Assembly (NCBI RefSeq): GCF_030010625.1
Contig: NZ_JASCXN010000005.1
Coordinates: forward strand, 124,001 to 188,000
Length of the DNA stretch: 64,000 nucleotides
From: Streptomyces sp. CC208A
Lineage (GTDB): Bacteria > Actinomycetota > Actinomycetes > Streptomycetales > Streptomycetaceae
Direction: 5' to 3'
How positions within the stretch are numbered: the first letter of the stretch is position 1; every line of letters begins with the position of its first letter. The notes under the pieces were generated by a model. The model was not told the origin of the DNA and searched no databases. It saw only the letters and a list, made by a program, of their open reading frames with translations. This document shows, piece by piece, positions 32,762-39,924 of the stretch. The position numbers and the translations under genes were made by a program.

Positions 32762-33154
32762 TCAGCAGTCGCGGAGTTCCGGCGACTGGTTGAGCAGCTG
32801 TCCCCGTATCGAGGTGAAGCGGGCGAGGCGCTCGTCCACCGCCGGGTCCAGCGGGAAGACCGCCACCCGGTGGCAGTTCTGGAAGGCCAGACGCACTCCG
32901 AAGTGGCGCTGGAGCGCGCCGCGGATCGCGTCGCTCGCCATCGCGCGCAGCAGCTGACCACGGGCCTGCTCGTTCGGCGGCGGCGTCTGGTTGTCGGCGA
33001 ACTCTCCGCCCTCGACCTCCAGCTGGGCCACCAGAGAACTGATCATCTCCCACGCGAAGGGCAGGGAAGTCCGGACGCAGTCGACGAAGGCGGCTTCGTC
33101 GACCTCGCCTCGCTCGGCCTGCTCCAACAGTGCCGGTGAGACGTCGAGCGACAT
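32762..33154 (-). CDS. Conserved hypothetical protein (SCO5389-like)
   Basis: A 130-residue protein starts at ATG 33154, behind GAGGAG. It is all-helical in appearance: SPALLEQAERGEVDEAAFVD, SLPFAWEMISSLVAQLEVEG and NEQARGQLLRAMASDAIRG, followed by a short strand-rich end (VRLAFQNCHRVAVFPLDPAV). I do not recognise a functional family beyond a conserved Streptomyces protein located next to nucS. No signal peptide or membrane helix is present. It is read divergently from nucS across 227 bp, in which an 11-bp inverted repeat (GTGCGGGCAGG at 33189 and its complement at 33270) is widely spaced. Confidence 0.8.
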   Translation of the reverse strand: MSLDVSPALLEQAERGEVDEAAFVDCVRTSLPFAWEMISSLVAQLEVEGGEFADNQTPPPNEQARGQLLRAMASDAIRGALQRHFGVRLAFQNCHRVAVFPLDPAVDERLARFTSIRGQLLNQSPELRDC

Positions 33155-33381
33155 GGGTTCTCCTCTCGCGACCCCGCGGACGGGGTCTGTGCGGGCAGGG
33201 CCGAAGACCGACGTACGCCACGCTGCGTGCCCGGACGACGACCTCCAGCTCCCACGGTAAGCGCGCGGTCCTGCCCGCACCAGGCGATTGGGCACACAAC
33301 AGGCCGATAACCGACGGGTGTTCGGCTCACACTCATGCCCGAATCGCGTAGAAGGGCGCTCCTCTTGTAGCGTTGGCGACC

Positions 33382-34053
33382 ATGCGTCTCGTCATTGCCC
33401 GTTGCTCCGTGGACTACGCGGGCCGGCTCACGGCCCACCTGCCCTCCGCGCCCCGTCTGATCCTGATCAAGGCAGACGGCAGCGTCTCCATCCACGCGGA
33501 CGACCGGGCGTACAAACCGCTCAACTGGATGTCGCCGCCGTGCACCCTGAAGGAGGGCGTCAACGGGGAGACCGGCACCTGGACCGTGATCAACAAAGCG
33601 GGCGAGAAACTGATCATCACGATGGAGGAGATCCTCCACGACTCGTCCCACGAACTGGGCGTGGACCCGGGCCTCATCAAGGACGGCGTCGAGGCCCACC
33701 TCCAGGAGCTGCTGGCCGACCGGATCGAGACGCTGGGCGAGGGCTGGACGCTGGTCCGCCGCGAGTACCCGACGGCGATCGGCCCGGTCGACATCCTCTG
33801 CCGGGACGCGGACGGCGCCACGGTCGCGGTCGAGATCAAGCGGCGCGGCGAGATCGACGGCGTCGAGCAGCTCACCCGCTACCTGGAGCTGCTCAACCGC
33901 GATCCCCATCTCGCCCCGGTGAAGGGCATCTTCGCGGCGCAGGAGATCAAGCCGCAGGCGCGGGTCCTCGCGACGGACCGCGGGATCGACTGCGTGGTGC
34001 TCGACTACGACGCCCTGCGCGGCATCGAGGACGACAAGCTGCGGCTCTTCTGA
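33382..34053 (+). CDS. nucS: Endonuclease NucS (EndoMS), non-canonical mismatch repair
   Basis: The 223-residue protein starts at ATG 33382 and has the standard Streptomyces length. The N-terminal dimerisation/DNA-binding domain ([31 protein letters not shown]) leads to the RecB-like nuclease domain with catalytic Asp137 (GPVDILCRD), Glu151 and Lys153 (VAVEIKRRG). The C-terminus DDKLRLF is the sliding-clamp binding peptide of the family. Actinobacteria lack MutS/MutL; NucS cuts both strands at G-T, G-G and T-T mismatches and lowers the mutation rate. It is a single gene with a hairpin after it. Confidence 0.97.
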   Translation: MRLVIARCSVDYAGRLTAHLPSAPRLILIKADGSVSIHADDRAYKPLNWMSPPCTLKEGVNGETGTWTVINKAGEKLIITMEEILHDSSHELGVDPGLIKDGVEAHLQELLADRIETLGEGWTLVRREYPTAIGPVDILCRDADGATVAVEIKRRGEIDGVEQLTRYLELLNRDPHLAPVKGIFAAQEIKPQARVLATDRGIDCVVLDYDALRGIEDDKLRLF

Positions 34054-34070
34054 GACGGGCGGTACGACGA

Positions 34071-34115
34071 AGGGGACGGCCCCGGACGCGCTGAGCGTCC
34101 GGGGCCGCCCCCTTT
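34071..34115. terminator. Bidirectional terminator between nucS and the P-loop membrane protein
   Basis: GGCCCCGGACGC pairs with its complement around a GCTGA loop; flanking AAGGGG and CCCCTTT extend it with one mismatch. It lies 18 bases after nucS and 19 bases before the convergent stop. Confidence 0.85.
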
Positions 34116-34133
34116 CCGGTCTCCCGGCCGGTC

Positions 34134-36797
34134 TCAGGTCACCACGGGGGTGTCGGAGTCGGTGGGGGCGCCGTCGAGGGTGGAAGAGGCGCTGGTGCCG
34201 GGGGTGTCCTCGGTGGGCGGGTCGGCCGGGTCGCTGGTCGGCGGAGTCGTGGACGGGGTGGTCGTCGGTTCCGTCGTGGGTGAGGTCGACGGGGTCGTGG
34301 GCGATTCCGTCGGGGTCGGTGAGGTCGTCGTCGGGGCCGGTGACGTCGTCCTCGTCGACGACCGGGTCGGCGTCGGGCTCCCCTGCGTCGTCGTCGGCGC
34401 GCCCGTCGGTCCCGGCGCGCTCGTCGTGGACGGGTCCGGCTCGCCGGGGGTCTCGCTGCTGGGCGTGCCGGTCGCCGTGGGGTCCGCGGAGGTCTCCGTC
34501 GGGGTCGCGCCGGAGGGGGTGGGGGTGGGCGAGCCGGAGGTGGTGGGCGTACCGGTCGCGGTCGGGTCGCCGGCGTCGTCCCCGCCCTCGTCCGGGGAGT
34601 CGTCGTCGGTGCCGGGGACGTCGTCGCCGCCCTGGTCGGTGGTGCTGTCGGTGGAGACGGTGCCGGAGGTGGGCGTGTCGTCGGTGCCGGATGTGGCGCC
34701 GAGGGTGACGACGGTGCCGAGGACGGCGACGAGGAGCACGCCGGCGCCGACGGCCGCGAGGTTGCGCCGGGCGCCGGTGAGGATGCCCGCCGCGAGGCTC
34801 TTGCGCGAGGGGTCCGCCGGGGCGGCGACGAGCGTGGGGCCCTCGTCGGCGAGGTCCTGGAAGGGCGGGAAGGCGCGCGGTGCGGCGGGGGTCGGCGGCA
34901 GCGGCTCGGTCGGCGGCTCGGCGGGGGTCCGCGGCGCGGGGGCGGCGGCGCGGACGGCGGGCACGCCGCGGGGCGGGGAGTCGGCGCGGACCGGCGCCGG
35001 TGCCGGGGCGGGCTCCTGCGCGCGGGTGAGGTCGGCGACGAGGGCGAGGGCCCGGCGCCCGGCGACGGTGCCCCGCTTGTCGGCGAGGACGCCGCGCAGG
35101 CCGATGGAGGCCTCCAGTTCGGCGCGGGCGCGGGCGAGGTTGCCGCCGCAGATGGCGAGGACGCCGAGCTCGTGGTGGAAGTACGCCTCCTCGGCGACGT
35201 CCCCGGCGAGCCGGGCGGCCTCCTGGCCGGCGCGCAGGGCGCGCTCCCAGGCGCCCCAGTGGAGGCCGGCGGCGAAGGCGGGGGCGGCGGCCCTGGCGAG
35301 GGCGGCGGCGGCCCGGTGCTCGGCCCCGGTCTCGGCACTCTCATCGGCCTGCGTACCGGTCTCGCCGCTGACGAGGGCGCCGAGGGCGGCGAGGAGGGCG
35401 TCGGACTCGGCGGCGGCCCGCTCGGGGCCGACCGAGGGGTGGCCGGCCCACCAGGCGTAGTGCCGGGCGGCGGTGTGGAGGCGCTCGGCGGCGTCGAGGC
35501 CGTAGCCGCGGGCGAGGAGCTGGGTGAGGACGCCGCTCGCGAGCCGGTACCGGGGGCCGACGGGGCTGAGGAGGCCGCAGGCGCGGAGTTCGCCGAGGGC
35601 GGCGTCGGCGTGGGTGTCGCCGACGAGCGCCGGGAGGTGGGCGTGGTGCGGGACCTCGCCGCCGAGGGCGACGGCGAAGCGGAGGGTGGTCTGGGCGGCG
35701 CGGCTGAGCCGGGAGGCGAGCAGCGCGGCGGGTGCGGCGCCCTCGCCGAGGCTGGGCAGCGGCACGTCGCGGAGCTCGACGTCGGGGTCCTCGTGCGGGT
35801 CGAGGGCGGGTGCGGCGTCGGCGGGGGCCTTCTCCGGTCCCGTACCGGACGGGCCGAACGCCTCCTCCAGGGCGCCGAAGGCGTCGAACTCGGCGGGGGT
35901 GACGCGCAGCCGGTCGCGCTGCCGGAGCAGGGCGCCGGCCTGGACGAAGCGGAGCGGCAGGCCCTCGGACTCGAACCAGAGGTCGCCGGCCCAGTTGGCC
36001 TCCTCCTCGGTGAGGGGGCGGCCGACGGCGGCCTCCAGGAGGGCGAGGGAGGTGGCGCGGCCGAGGCCGGGGAGTTCGACCTCCTCGATCCGGGCCTCGG
36101 CGGAGGGGGCGGGGACGCCGGGGGCGGCGGCGAGCAGGAAGGCGCACTCGGGGGCGGCGGCGAGGAGTTCGTCGAGGGCGGCGCCGCCGAACTCCAGGTC
36201 GTCGATGACGACGACGGCCCCGATGGAGGCGAGGTCGGCGCGCAGGCCGTCGGGGCCGGGCCGGTGGCGGGGGGCGTGCAGGACGGCGGCGCGGAGCTCG
36301 TGGAGGAGTTCGCCGGTGGTGCGGTGGTGGCCGGAGAGGCGGACGACGCCGTCGGGGGCGAGGGAGGCGCAGTCGGCGGCGACGGCGTCGAGGAGGGCGG
36401 TGCGGCCGGAGCCGTCGGGGCCCGTGAGGCGGGCGGAGCGGCCGCGGGTGAGGGTCTCGGTGAGCCGGGCGCGCTGTGCGTCGCGCTCCAGGAGGGGCAG
36501 CTCGGGGGCGGCGGGGCCGGGCGGCGGGGGCGTGGCGGCGCGGGCGGCCTCGGCGCGCTCCTCGGGGGTGCGGCGGCGGGCGGCGGGGGGCTCCTCGCCG
36601 GGCGGGCAGGCCTCGATCTCGCTGCCGTCGACGGGGTTGACGGTGAGCAGCAGCTCGCCGGAGACGATCCGGGTGACGCGGGCGCGGGCGGGTGCCGGGG
36701 CGGCGCGGTCGGGCAGGGCGGCGGGCTGTGCGGGGCGGGCGTCCTCGGCCGCGGTCTCGTGACCGGACTCGTCCGGCCCCCGGTGTATCGGGTCCAT
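34134..36797 (-). CDS. Large P-loop/AAA-type ATPase with membrane anchor and Thr/Pro/Ser tail
   Basis: The 887-residue protein is read from ATG 36797. Residues about 1-100 are charged and low complexity. A nucleotide-binding region follows, with a P-loop-like ARLTGPDGSGRTALLDAVAA and a Walker B-like GAVVVIDDLEFGGAALDELL, in the style of STAND/LuxR-type ATPases, then helical repeats (TAARHYAWWAGHPSVGPERA, GQEAARLAGDVAEEAYFHHE) resembling TPR. A single membrane helix (about residue 690, AVGAGVLLVAVLGTVVTLGA) is followed by about 170 residues of Thr, Ser and Pro, probably extracytoplasmic and perhaps glycosylated. The P-loop has Arg instead of the invariant Lys (GSGRT), so ATP hydrolysis may be lost. 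It looks like a cytosol-to-wall sensor or scaffold; function unknown. It is monocistronic. Confidence 0.85.
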   Translation of the reverse strand: MDPIHRGPDESGHETAAEDARPAQPAALPDRAAPAPARARVTRIVSGELLLTVNPVDGSEIEACPPGEEPPAARRRTPEERAEAARAATPPPPGPAAPELPLLERDAQRARLTETLTRGRSARLTGPDGSGRTALLDAVAADCASLAPDGVVRLSGHHRTTGELLHELRAAVLHAPRHRPGPDGLRADLASIGAVVVIDDLEFGGAALDELLAAAPECAFLLAAAPGVPAPSAEARIEEVELPGLGRATSLALLEAAVGRPLTEEEANWAGDLWFESEGLPLRFVQAGALLRQRDRLRVTPAEFDAFGALEEAFGPSGTGPEKAPADAAPALDPHEDPDVELRDVPLPSLGEGAAPAALLASRLSRAAQTTLRFAVALGGEVPHHAHLPALVGDTHADAALGELRACGLLSPVGPRYRLASGVLTQLLARGYGLDAAERLHTAARHYAWWAGHPSVGPERAAAESDALLAALGALVSGETGTQADESAETGAEHRAAAALARAAAPAFAAGLHWGAWERALRAGQEAARLAGDVAEEAYFHHELGVLAICGGNLARARAELEASIGLRGVLADKRGTVAGRRALALVADLTRAQEPAPAPAPVRADSPPRGVPAVRAAAPAPRTPAEPPTEPLPPTPAAPRAFPPFQDLADEGPTLVAAPADPSRKSLAAGILTGARRNLAAVGAGVLLVAVLGTVVTLGATSGTDDTPTSGTVSTDSTTDQGGDDVPGTDDDSPDEGGDDAGDPTATGTPTTSGSPTPTPSGATPTETSADPTATGTPSSETPGEPDPSTTSAPGPTGAPTTTQGSPTPTRSSTRTTSPAPTTTSPTPTESPTTPSTSPTTEPTTTPSTTPPTSDPADPPTEDTPGTSASSTLDGAPTDSDTPVVT

Positions 36798-36919
36798 GGT
36801 CAAAGCCCCCAAGAGCGGTGGTGCGGAGCCCGCCGGGCGGAGAGGTGTCGTGGGGTGCGGGCCGACCGAACCCTAGACGGTGGCGGGGCGCCCGGGAACA
36901 GTCGGGGTGCCGTGGAGAC

Positions 36920-36937
36920 CAAGACGTCACGGTCTTG
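36920..36937. promoter_or_regulatory. Inverted repeat CAAGAC-N6-GTCTTG
   Basis: CAAGAC (36920-36925) and GTCTTG (36932-36937) lie 123-140 bases upstream of the minus-strand P-loop gene and 80 bases beyond the stop of the STAS gene. It may be an operator for the former or a weak terminator of the latter. Confidence 0.4.
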
Positions 36938-37016
36938 TGAGGATTGAGCGTGACGCCTGGTTCGCACAGGGGCTTCACAGACCGCGGGGCCCGGGACCCG
37001 TACCGCGACCGGCCGT

Positions 37017-37340
37017 TCAGACGCGGGGCAGGGACTCCAGCGCGAGCCCGCCCTCGATGGCGAGGATCCGGTGGAGACGGGTGGCGACGAGGAGCCGCTG
37101 CATCTGCGGCGGCACCCCGCGCAGGACGAGCCGGCGGCCGCAGCGGCCGGCCCGTCGGTGGGCGCCCATGATGACGCCGAGGCCGGTCGCGTCCCAGGAG
37201 TCGAGTCCGGTCAGGTCGAGCACCAGGTCGCCGACTCCGTCGTCGACGGCCGAGTGCAGGACCGTACGGGCGTCCGCCGCGCTCCGGACGTCGAGGCGGC
37301 CCCCGACGACCAGCTCGGCATGGTCGCCCCTGATGTGCAT
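37017..37340 (-). CDS. STAS domain protein, anti-sigma-factor antagonist-like, phospho-serine absent
   Basis: The 107-residue protein starts at ATG 37340, 5 bases after GGGGAG. It is a stand-alone STAS domain of SpoIIAA/RsbV type: DHAELVVGGRLDVRSAADAR, VGDLVLDLTGLDSWDATGLG and a C-terminal helix region LLVATRLHRILAIEG. In antagonists the motif is D-S-S/T-G, where the Ser is phosphorylated by the anti-sigma kinase. Here it is Asp50-Ala51-Thr52-Gly53, so the usual phospho-acceptor is missing; Thr52 might substitute. This protein may be constitutively active or phosphorylated differently. A TCACTCCATGGAGTGA palindrome lies about 110 bp upstream. Confidence 0.9.
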   Translation of the reverse strand: MHIRGDHAELVVGGRLDVRSAADARTVLHSAVDDGVGDLVLDLTGLDSWDATGLGVIMGAHRRAGRCGRRLVLRGVPPQMQRLLVATRLHRILAIEGGLALESLPRV

Positions 37341-37443
37341 AGTCGCTCCCCGGGAAATGCTCCGTCTTCGCAACAGCTGACTGAACAACTGACTGCTGCC
37401 TCGGCAGATACGTTGCGCCTTGTCGTCGAACCGATACCTGAAT

Positions 37444-37459
37444 TCACTCCATGGAGTGA
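37444..37459. promoter_or_regulatory. Perfect 16-bp palindrome upstream of the STAS gene
   Basis: TCACTCCA is followed by its exact complement TGGAGTGA. The site is 104 bp upstream of the STAS ATG and 20 bp beyond the 3-hydroxybutyryl-CoA dehydrogenase stop, in an AT-richer stretch, as expected of an operator or a promoter element. Confidence 0.55.
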
Positions 37460-37479
37460 GGTGATCTGGCGGCCCGAGC

Positions 37480-38328
37480 TCAGTACGTGTAGAAGCCCTG
37501 CCCGCTCTTGCGGCCGATGTCACCCGCGTCCACCATCCGGCGCATCAGCTCCGGCGGCGCGAACTTCTCGTCCTGGGTCTCGGTGTAGATGTTGCCGGTG
37601 GCGTTGACGAGGATGTCGACGCCGGTGAGGTCGGCGGTGGCCAGCGGGCCCATGGCGTGGCCGAAGCCCAGCTTGCAGGCGAGGTCGATGTCCTCGGCGG
37701 TGGCGACGCCCGACTCGTACAGCTTGGCGGCCTCGACGACGAGGGCGGAGATCAGGCGGGTGGTGACGAAGCCGGCGACGTCGCGGTTGACGACGATGCA
37801 GGTCTTGCCGACGGACTCGGCGAAGGAGCGTGCGGCGGCGAGGGTCTCGTCGCTGGTCTTGTGGCCGCGGACGAGCTCGACGAGCTGCATCATCGGGACC
37901 GGCGAGAAGAAGTGGACGCCGACGACGGCCTCGGGGCGCTCCGTCACCGCGGCGATCTTGGTGATCGGGAGGGCGGAGGTGTTGGAGGCGAGGACCGCGC
38001 CGTCCTTGGCGATCTTGTCGAGGGAGCGGAAGATCTCGTGCTTGACCTCGATCTTCTCGAAGACGGCCTCGACGACGATGTCGGCGTCGGCGACCGCGTC
38101 GAGGTCGGTGGTGGCGGTGATGCGGCCGAGGGCGGCCTCCGCCTCGGCGGCGTCCAGCCTGCCCTTCGCGACGAACTTCTCGTACGAGGACCGGATGCCG
38201 TCGGTCCCCCGGGTCAGGGCGGCGTCGGTGACGTCCCGGAGGACGACGTCCCAGCCGGCCTGCGCGGAGACCTGCGCGATGCCGGATCCCATGAGTCCGG
38301 CCCCGATGACGGCGAGCTTCCCAGCCAC
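37480..38328 (-). CDS. 3-hydroxybutyryl-CoA dehydrogenase
   Basis: A 282-residue protein is read from GTG 38328, 8 bases after AGGGG; a GTG three codons upstream (38337) is too close to that site. The Rossmann motif LAVIGAGLMGSGIAQVSA binds NAD(P). Catalytic features include IVVEAVFEKIEVKHEIF, SNTSALPITKIA, the active-site His in VVGVHFFSPVPMMQLVEL and the C-terminal dimer domain DLACKLGFGHAMGPL and SGQGFYTY. It interconverts acetoacetyl-CoA and 3-hydroxybutyryl-CoA and links to the thiolase at 19696-20904 and to the C4 substrates of IcmA. The gene is divergent from the cobalamin adenosyltransferase, which makes the mutase cofactor. Confidence 0.95.
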   Translation of the reverse strand: MAGKLAVIGAGLMGSGIAQVSAQAGWDVVLRDVTDAALTRGTDGIRSSYEKFVAKGRLDAAEAEAALGRITATTDLDAVADADIVVEAVFEKIEVKHEIFRSLDKIAKDGAVLASNTSALPITKIAAVTERPEAVVGVHFFSPVPMMQLVELVRGHKTSDETLAAARSFAESVGKTCIVVNRDVAGFVTTRLISALVVEAAKLYESGVATAEDIDLACKLGFGHAMGPLATADLTGVDILVNATGNIYTETQDEKFAPPELMRRMVDAGDIGRKSGQGFYTY

Positions 38329-38487
38329 GAATTCCACCCCTCAACACCTGTTCACTTCTGGCTCTCCGGCGGAGATTAGCGGTCGCGGGCCGTCATGTGA
38401 CCGCGAAGTAATGCGCGTCACGCTCTCTTTGACGGACGTCACACGCGCGACAGGCGCGACGGGCGGGGGCGTCACTAGTCTGGGGTC

Positions 38488-39060
38488 ATGGTCAATCTGA
38501 CGCGCATCTACACCCGCACCGGCGACAAGGGCACCACCGCCCTCGGCGACATGAGCCGCACCGCCAAGACCGACCTCCGGATCGCGGCCTACGCGGACGC
38601 CAACGAGGCCAACGCCGTCATCGGCACGGCCATCGCGCTCGGGCAGCTGGACGAGGAGGTCGTGAAGGTCCTCGTCCGCGTGCAGAACGACCTCTTCGAC
38701 GTGGGCGCCGACCTCGCCACCCCGGTCGTGGAGAACCCGGAGTACCCGCCGCTGCGGGTGGAACAGACGTACGTGGACAAGCTGGAGGCGGACTGCGACC
38801 GCTTCCTGGAGCAGCTGGAGAAGCTGCGCTCCTTCATCCTGCCCGGCGGCACGCCCGGCGCGGCGCTGCTGCACCAGGCGTGCACGGTGGTCCGGCGGGC
38901 CGAGCGCTCGACGTGGGCGGCCATGGAGGTGCACGGCGAGACCATGAACCCGCTCACCGCCACGTACCTCAACCGGCTGTCAGACCTGCTCTTCATCCTT
39001 GCGCGGGTGGCCAACCGCGAGGTCGGGGACGTGCTCTGGGTGCCGGGCGGCGACCGCTGA
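38488..39060 (+). CDS. PduO-type cob(I)alamin adenosyltransferase
   Basis: The 190-residue protein starts at ATG 38488. Family motifs are the ATP-binding N-terminus TRIYTRTGDKGTTALGDMSR, ADANEANAVIGTAIAL, the SFILPGGTPGAALLHQACTV loop and RRAERSTWAAME, and the terminal helix LNRLSDLLFILARVANRE. It attaches the adenosyl group to cobalamin, giving the cofactor needed by IcmA and methylmalonyl-CoA mutase, and PduO-type enzymes usually hand it directly to the mutase with help from MeaB. The last 67 bases of the gene are duplicated 126 bp downstream. The 3' end overlaps, antisense, the tail of the membrane-protein gene on the other strand. Confidence 0.96.
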   Translation: MVNLTRIYTRTGDKGTTALGDMSRTAKTDLRIAAYADANEANAVIGTAIALGQLDEEVVKVLVRVQNDLFDVGADLATPVVENPEYPPLRVEQTYVDKLEADCDRFLEQLEKLRSFILPGGTPGAALLHQACTVVRRAERSTWAAMEVHGETMNPLTATYLNRLSDLLFILARVANREVGDVLWVPGGDR

Positions 39061-39762
39061 GGTCTGGCCCCGAGCAGGCCCTTGCCGGGGGTCCGGGGGT
39101 GGTCCCCCGGGAGATGCGGCATCCTTGCGCGGGTGGCCAACCGCGAGGTCGGGGACGTGCTCTGGGCGCCGGGCGGCGACCGCTGAGGTCCCGGCGGACG
39201 TGCCTTCCGGCGCCTTCCCCGCCTTGTCCTCCGACTCCTTCTTCGGCCAGATCGCGTAGCTGAGCGCGATCAGGCCGTGGATGCCGACCGCCCGCCAGAC
39301 GGCGCCGATCGTGGCGCGGAGCCCTTCGGTGTCCCCGGAGTCGCCGACGTACCAGGAGGCGGCGAGGAGGAGGGCGGAGGCGACGGCACCGGCGACCACC
39401 GAGCCGAGCCAGATCGCGCCCTCGTGGCGGGCGCGGGCCATGCCGTAGCGGGGCGGCTTCGGGGGCGGCGGGGCGTCGCCGAGGCGGTGGGCGGCGTGGC
39501 CGTCGAGCCACTTCACGGTGCGGTGACCGTGGCCGACGGTGTAGCCGATGTAGACGGCGGCGAGGCCGTGCCGCCAGCTGGGCTCGGCGCCGTTCTTGAG
39601 GTCGATCGCGGCGACGACGAGGAGCAGCACCTCCAGGAGCGGCTCGCACAGCAGCAGCGCGGCGCCGAGCCGGGGCATCCGCAGCAGGTAGCGGGCGGTG
39701 AGGCCGGCGGCCAGCAGGACCCAGAAGCCCACCTCGCAGACGACGATCAGCGTGACGATCAC
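38980..39762 (-). CDS. DUF-type integral membrane protein with duplicated antisense tail
   Basis: The 260-residue protein is read from GTG 39762, 6 bases after AAGGGGAA. The first 190 residues have five hydrophobic segments: VTLIVVCEVGFWVLLAAGL, ALLLCEPLLEVLLLVVAAI, GLAAVYIGYTVGHG, LGSVVAGAVASALLLAASW and AVGIHGLIALSYAIWP. The HGHRTVKWLDGHAAHR loop is well conserved among Streptomyces homologues as I recall. After SEDKAGKAPEGTSAGTS the reading frame runs through two copies of a tail (AVAARRPEHVPDLAVGHPRK and AVAARHPEHVPDLAVGHPRK) that is antisense to the adenosyltransferase 3' end and its duplicate, ending 81 bases inside that gene. The tail is probably accidental. Function of the membrane part unknown. 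Confidence 0.85.
   Translation of the reverse strand: MIVTLIVVCEVGFWVLLAAGLTARYLLRMPRLGAALLLCEPLLEVLLLVVAAIDLKNGAEPSWRHGLAAVYIGYTVGHGHRTVKWLDGHAAHRLGDAPPPPKPPRYGMARARHEGAIWLGSVVAGAVASALLLAASWYVGDSGDTEGLRATIGAVWRAVGIHGLIALSYAIWPKKESEDKAGKAPEGTSAGTSAVAARRPEHVPDLAVGHPRKDAASPGGPPPDPRQGPARGQTSAVAARHPEHVPDLAVGHPRKDEEQV
38994..39064 (+). repeat. 71-bp direct repeat, copy 1 (3' end of adenosyltransferase gene)
   Basis: This stretch, CATCCTTGCGCGGGTGGCCA to GCTGAGGTC, recurs at 39120-39190 with one mismatch (T at 39041, C in copy 2). Copy 1 contains the true stop codon. Confidence 0.95.
39093..39110. repeat. Short GC hairpin of intergenic-repeat type
   Basis: CCGGGGG pairs with CCCCCGG around a TGGT loop between the two 71-bp repeats. 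A similar element (CTGGGGG...CCCCCAG) lies at 48984-49001 in the atp operon. Such GTCCGGGGG/CCCCCGG elements are scattered in Streptomyces intergenic DNA. It could terminate the adenosyltransferase transcript. Confidence 0.5.
39120..39190 (+). repeat. 71-bp direct repeat, copy 2
   Basis: Copy of 38994-39064 shifted by 126 bp. It is non-coding on the plus strand, because the gene has already stopped, but on the minus strand it encodes part of the tail of the membrane protein. Confidence 0.95.
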
Positions 39763-39924
39763 GGCGTTTCCCCTTTCGCTGTCCTCTCAGCGTCCCGTAC
39801 GGGCGGCGCCGGTTCGTCGTCGCCGGTGAGGAAACGCGCCTACATCCTTCGACGGAGGCGCCGGCGGGCGCGGATCGGCCCGGACGCCGAGGTCCGTGCC
39901 CCGGCGGGCGTGTTGGATGAGCAC

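Noticed and set aside
39120-39190. Second adenosyltransferase C-terminus as a separate gene
   Set aside because: It is a 71-bp duplicate with no start codon or ribosome site on the plus strand.
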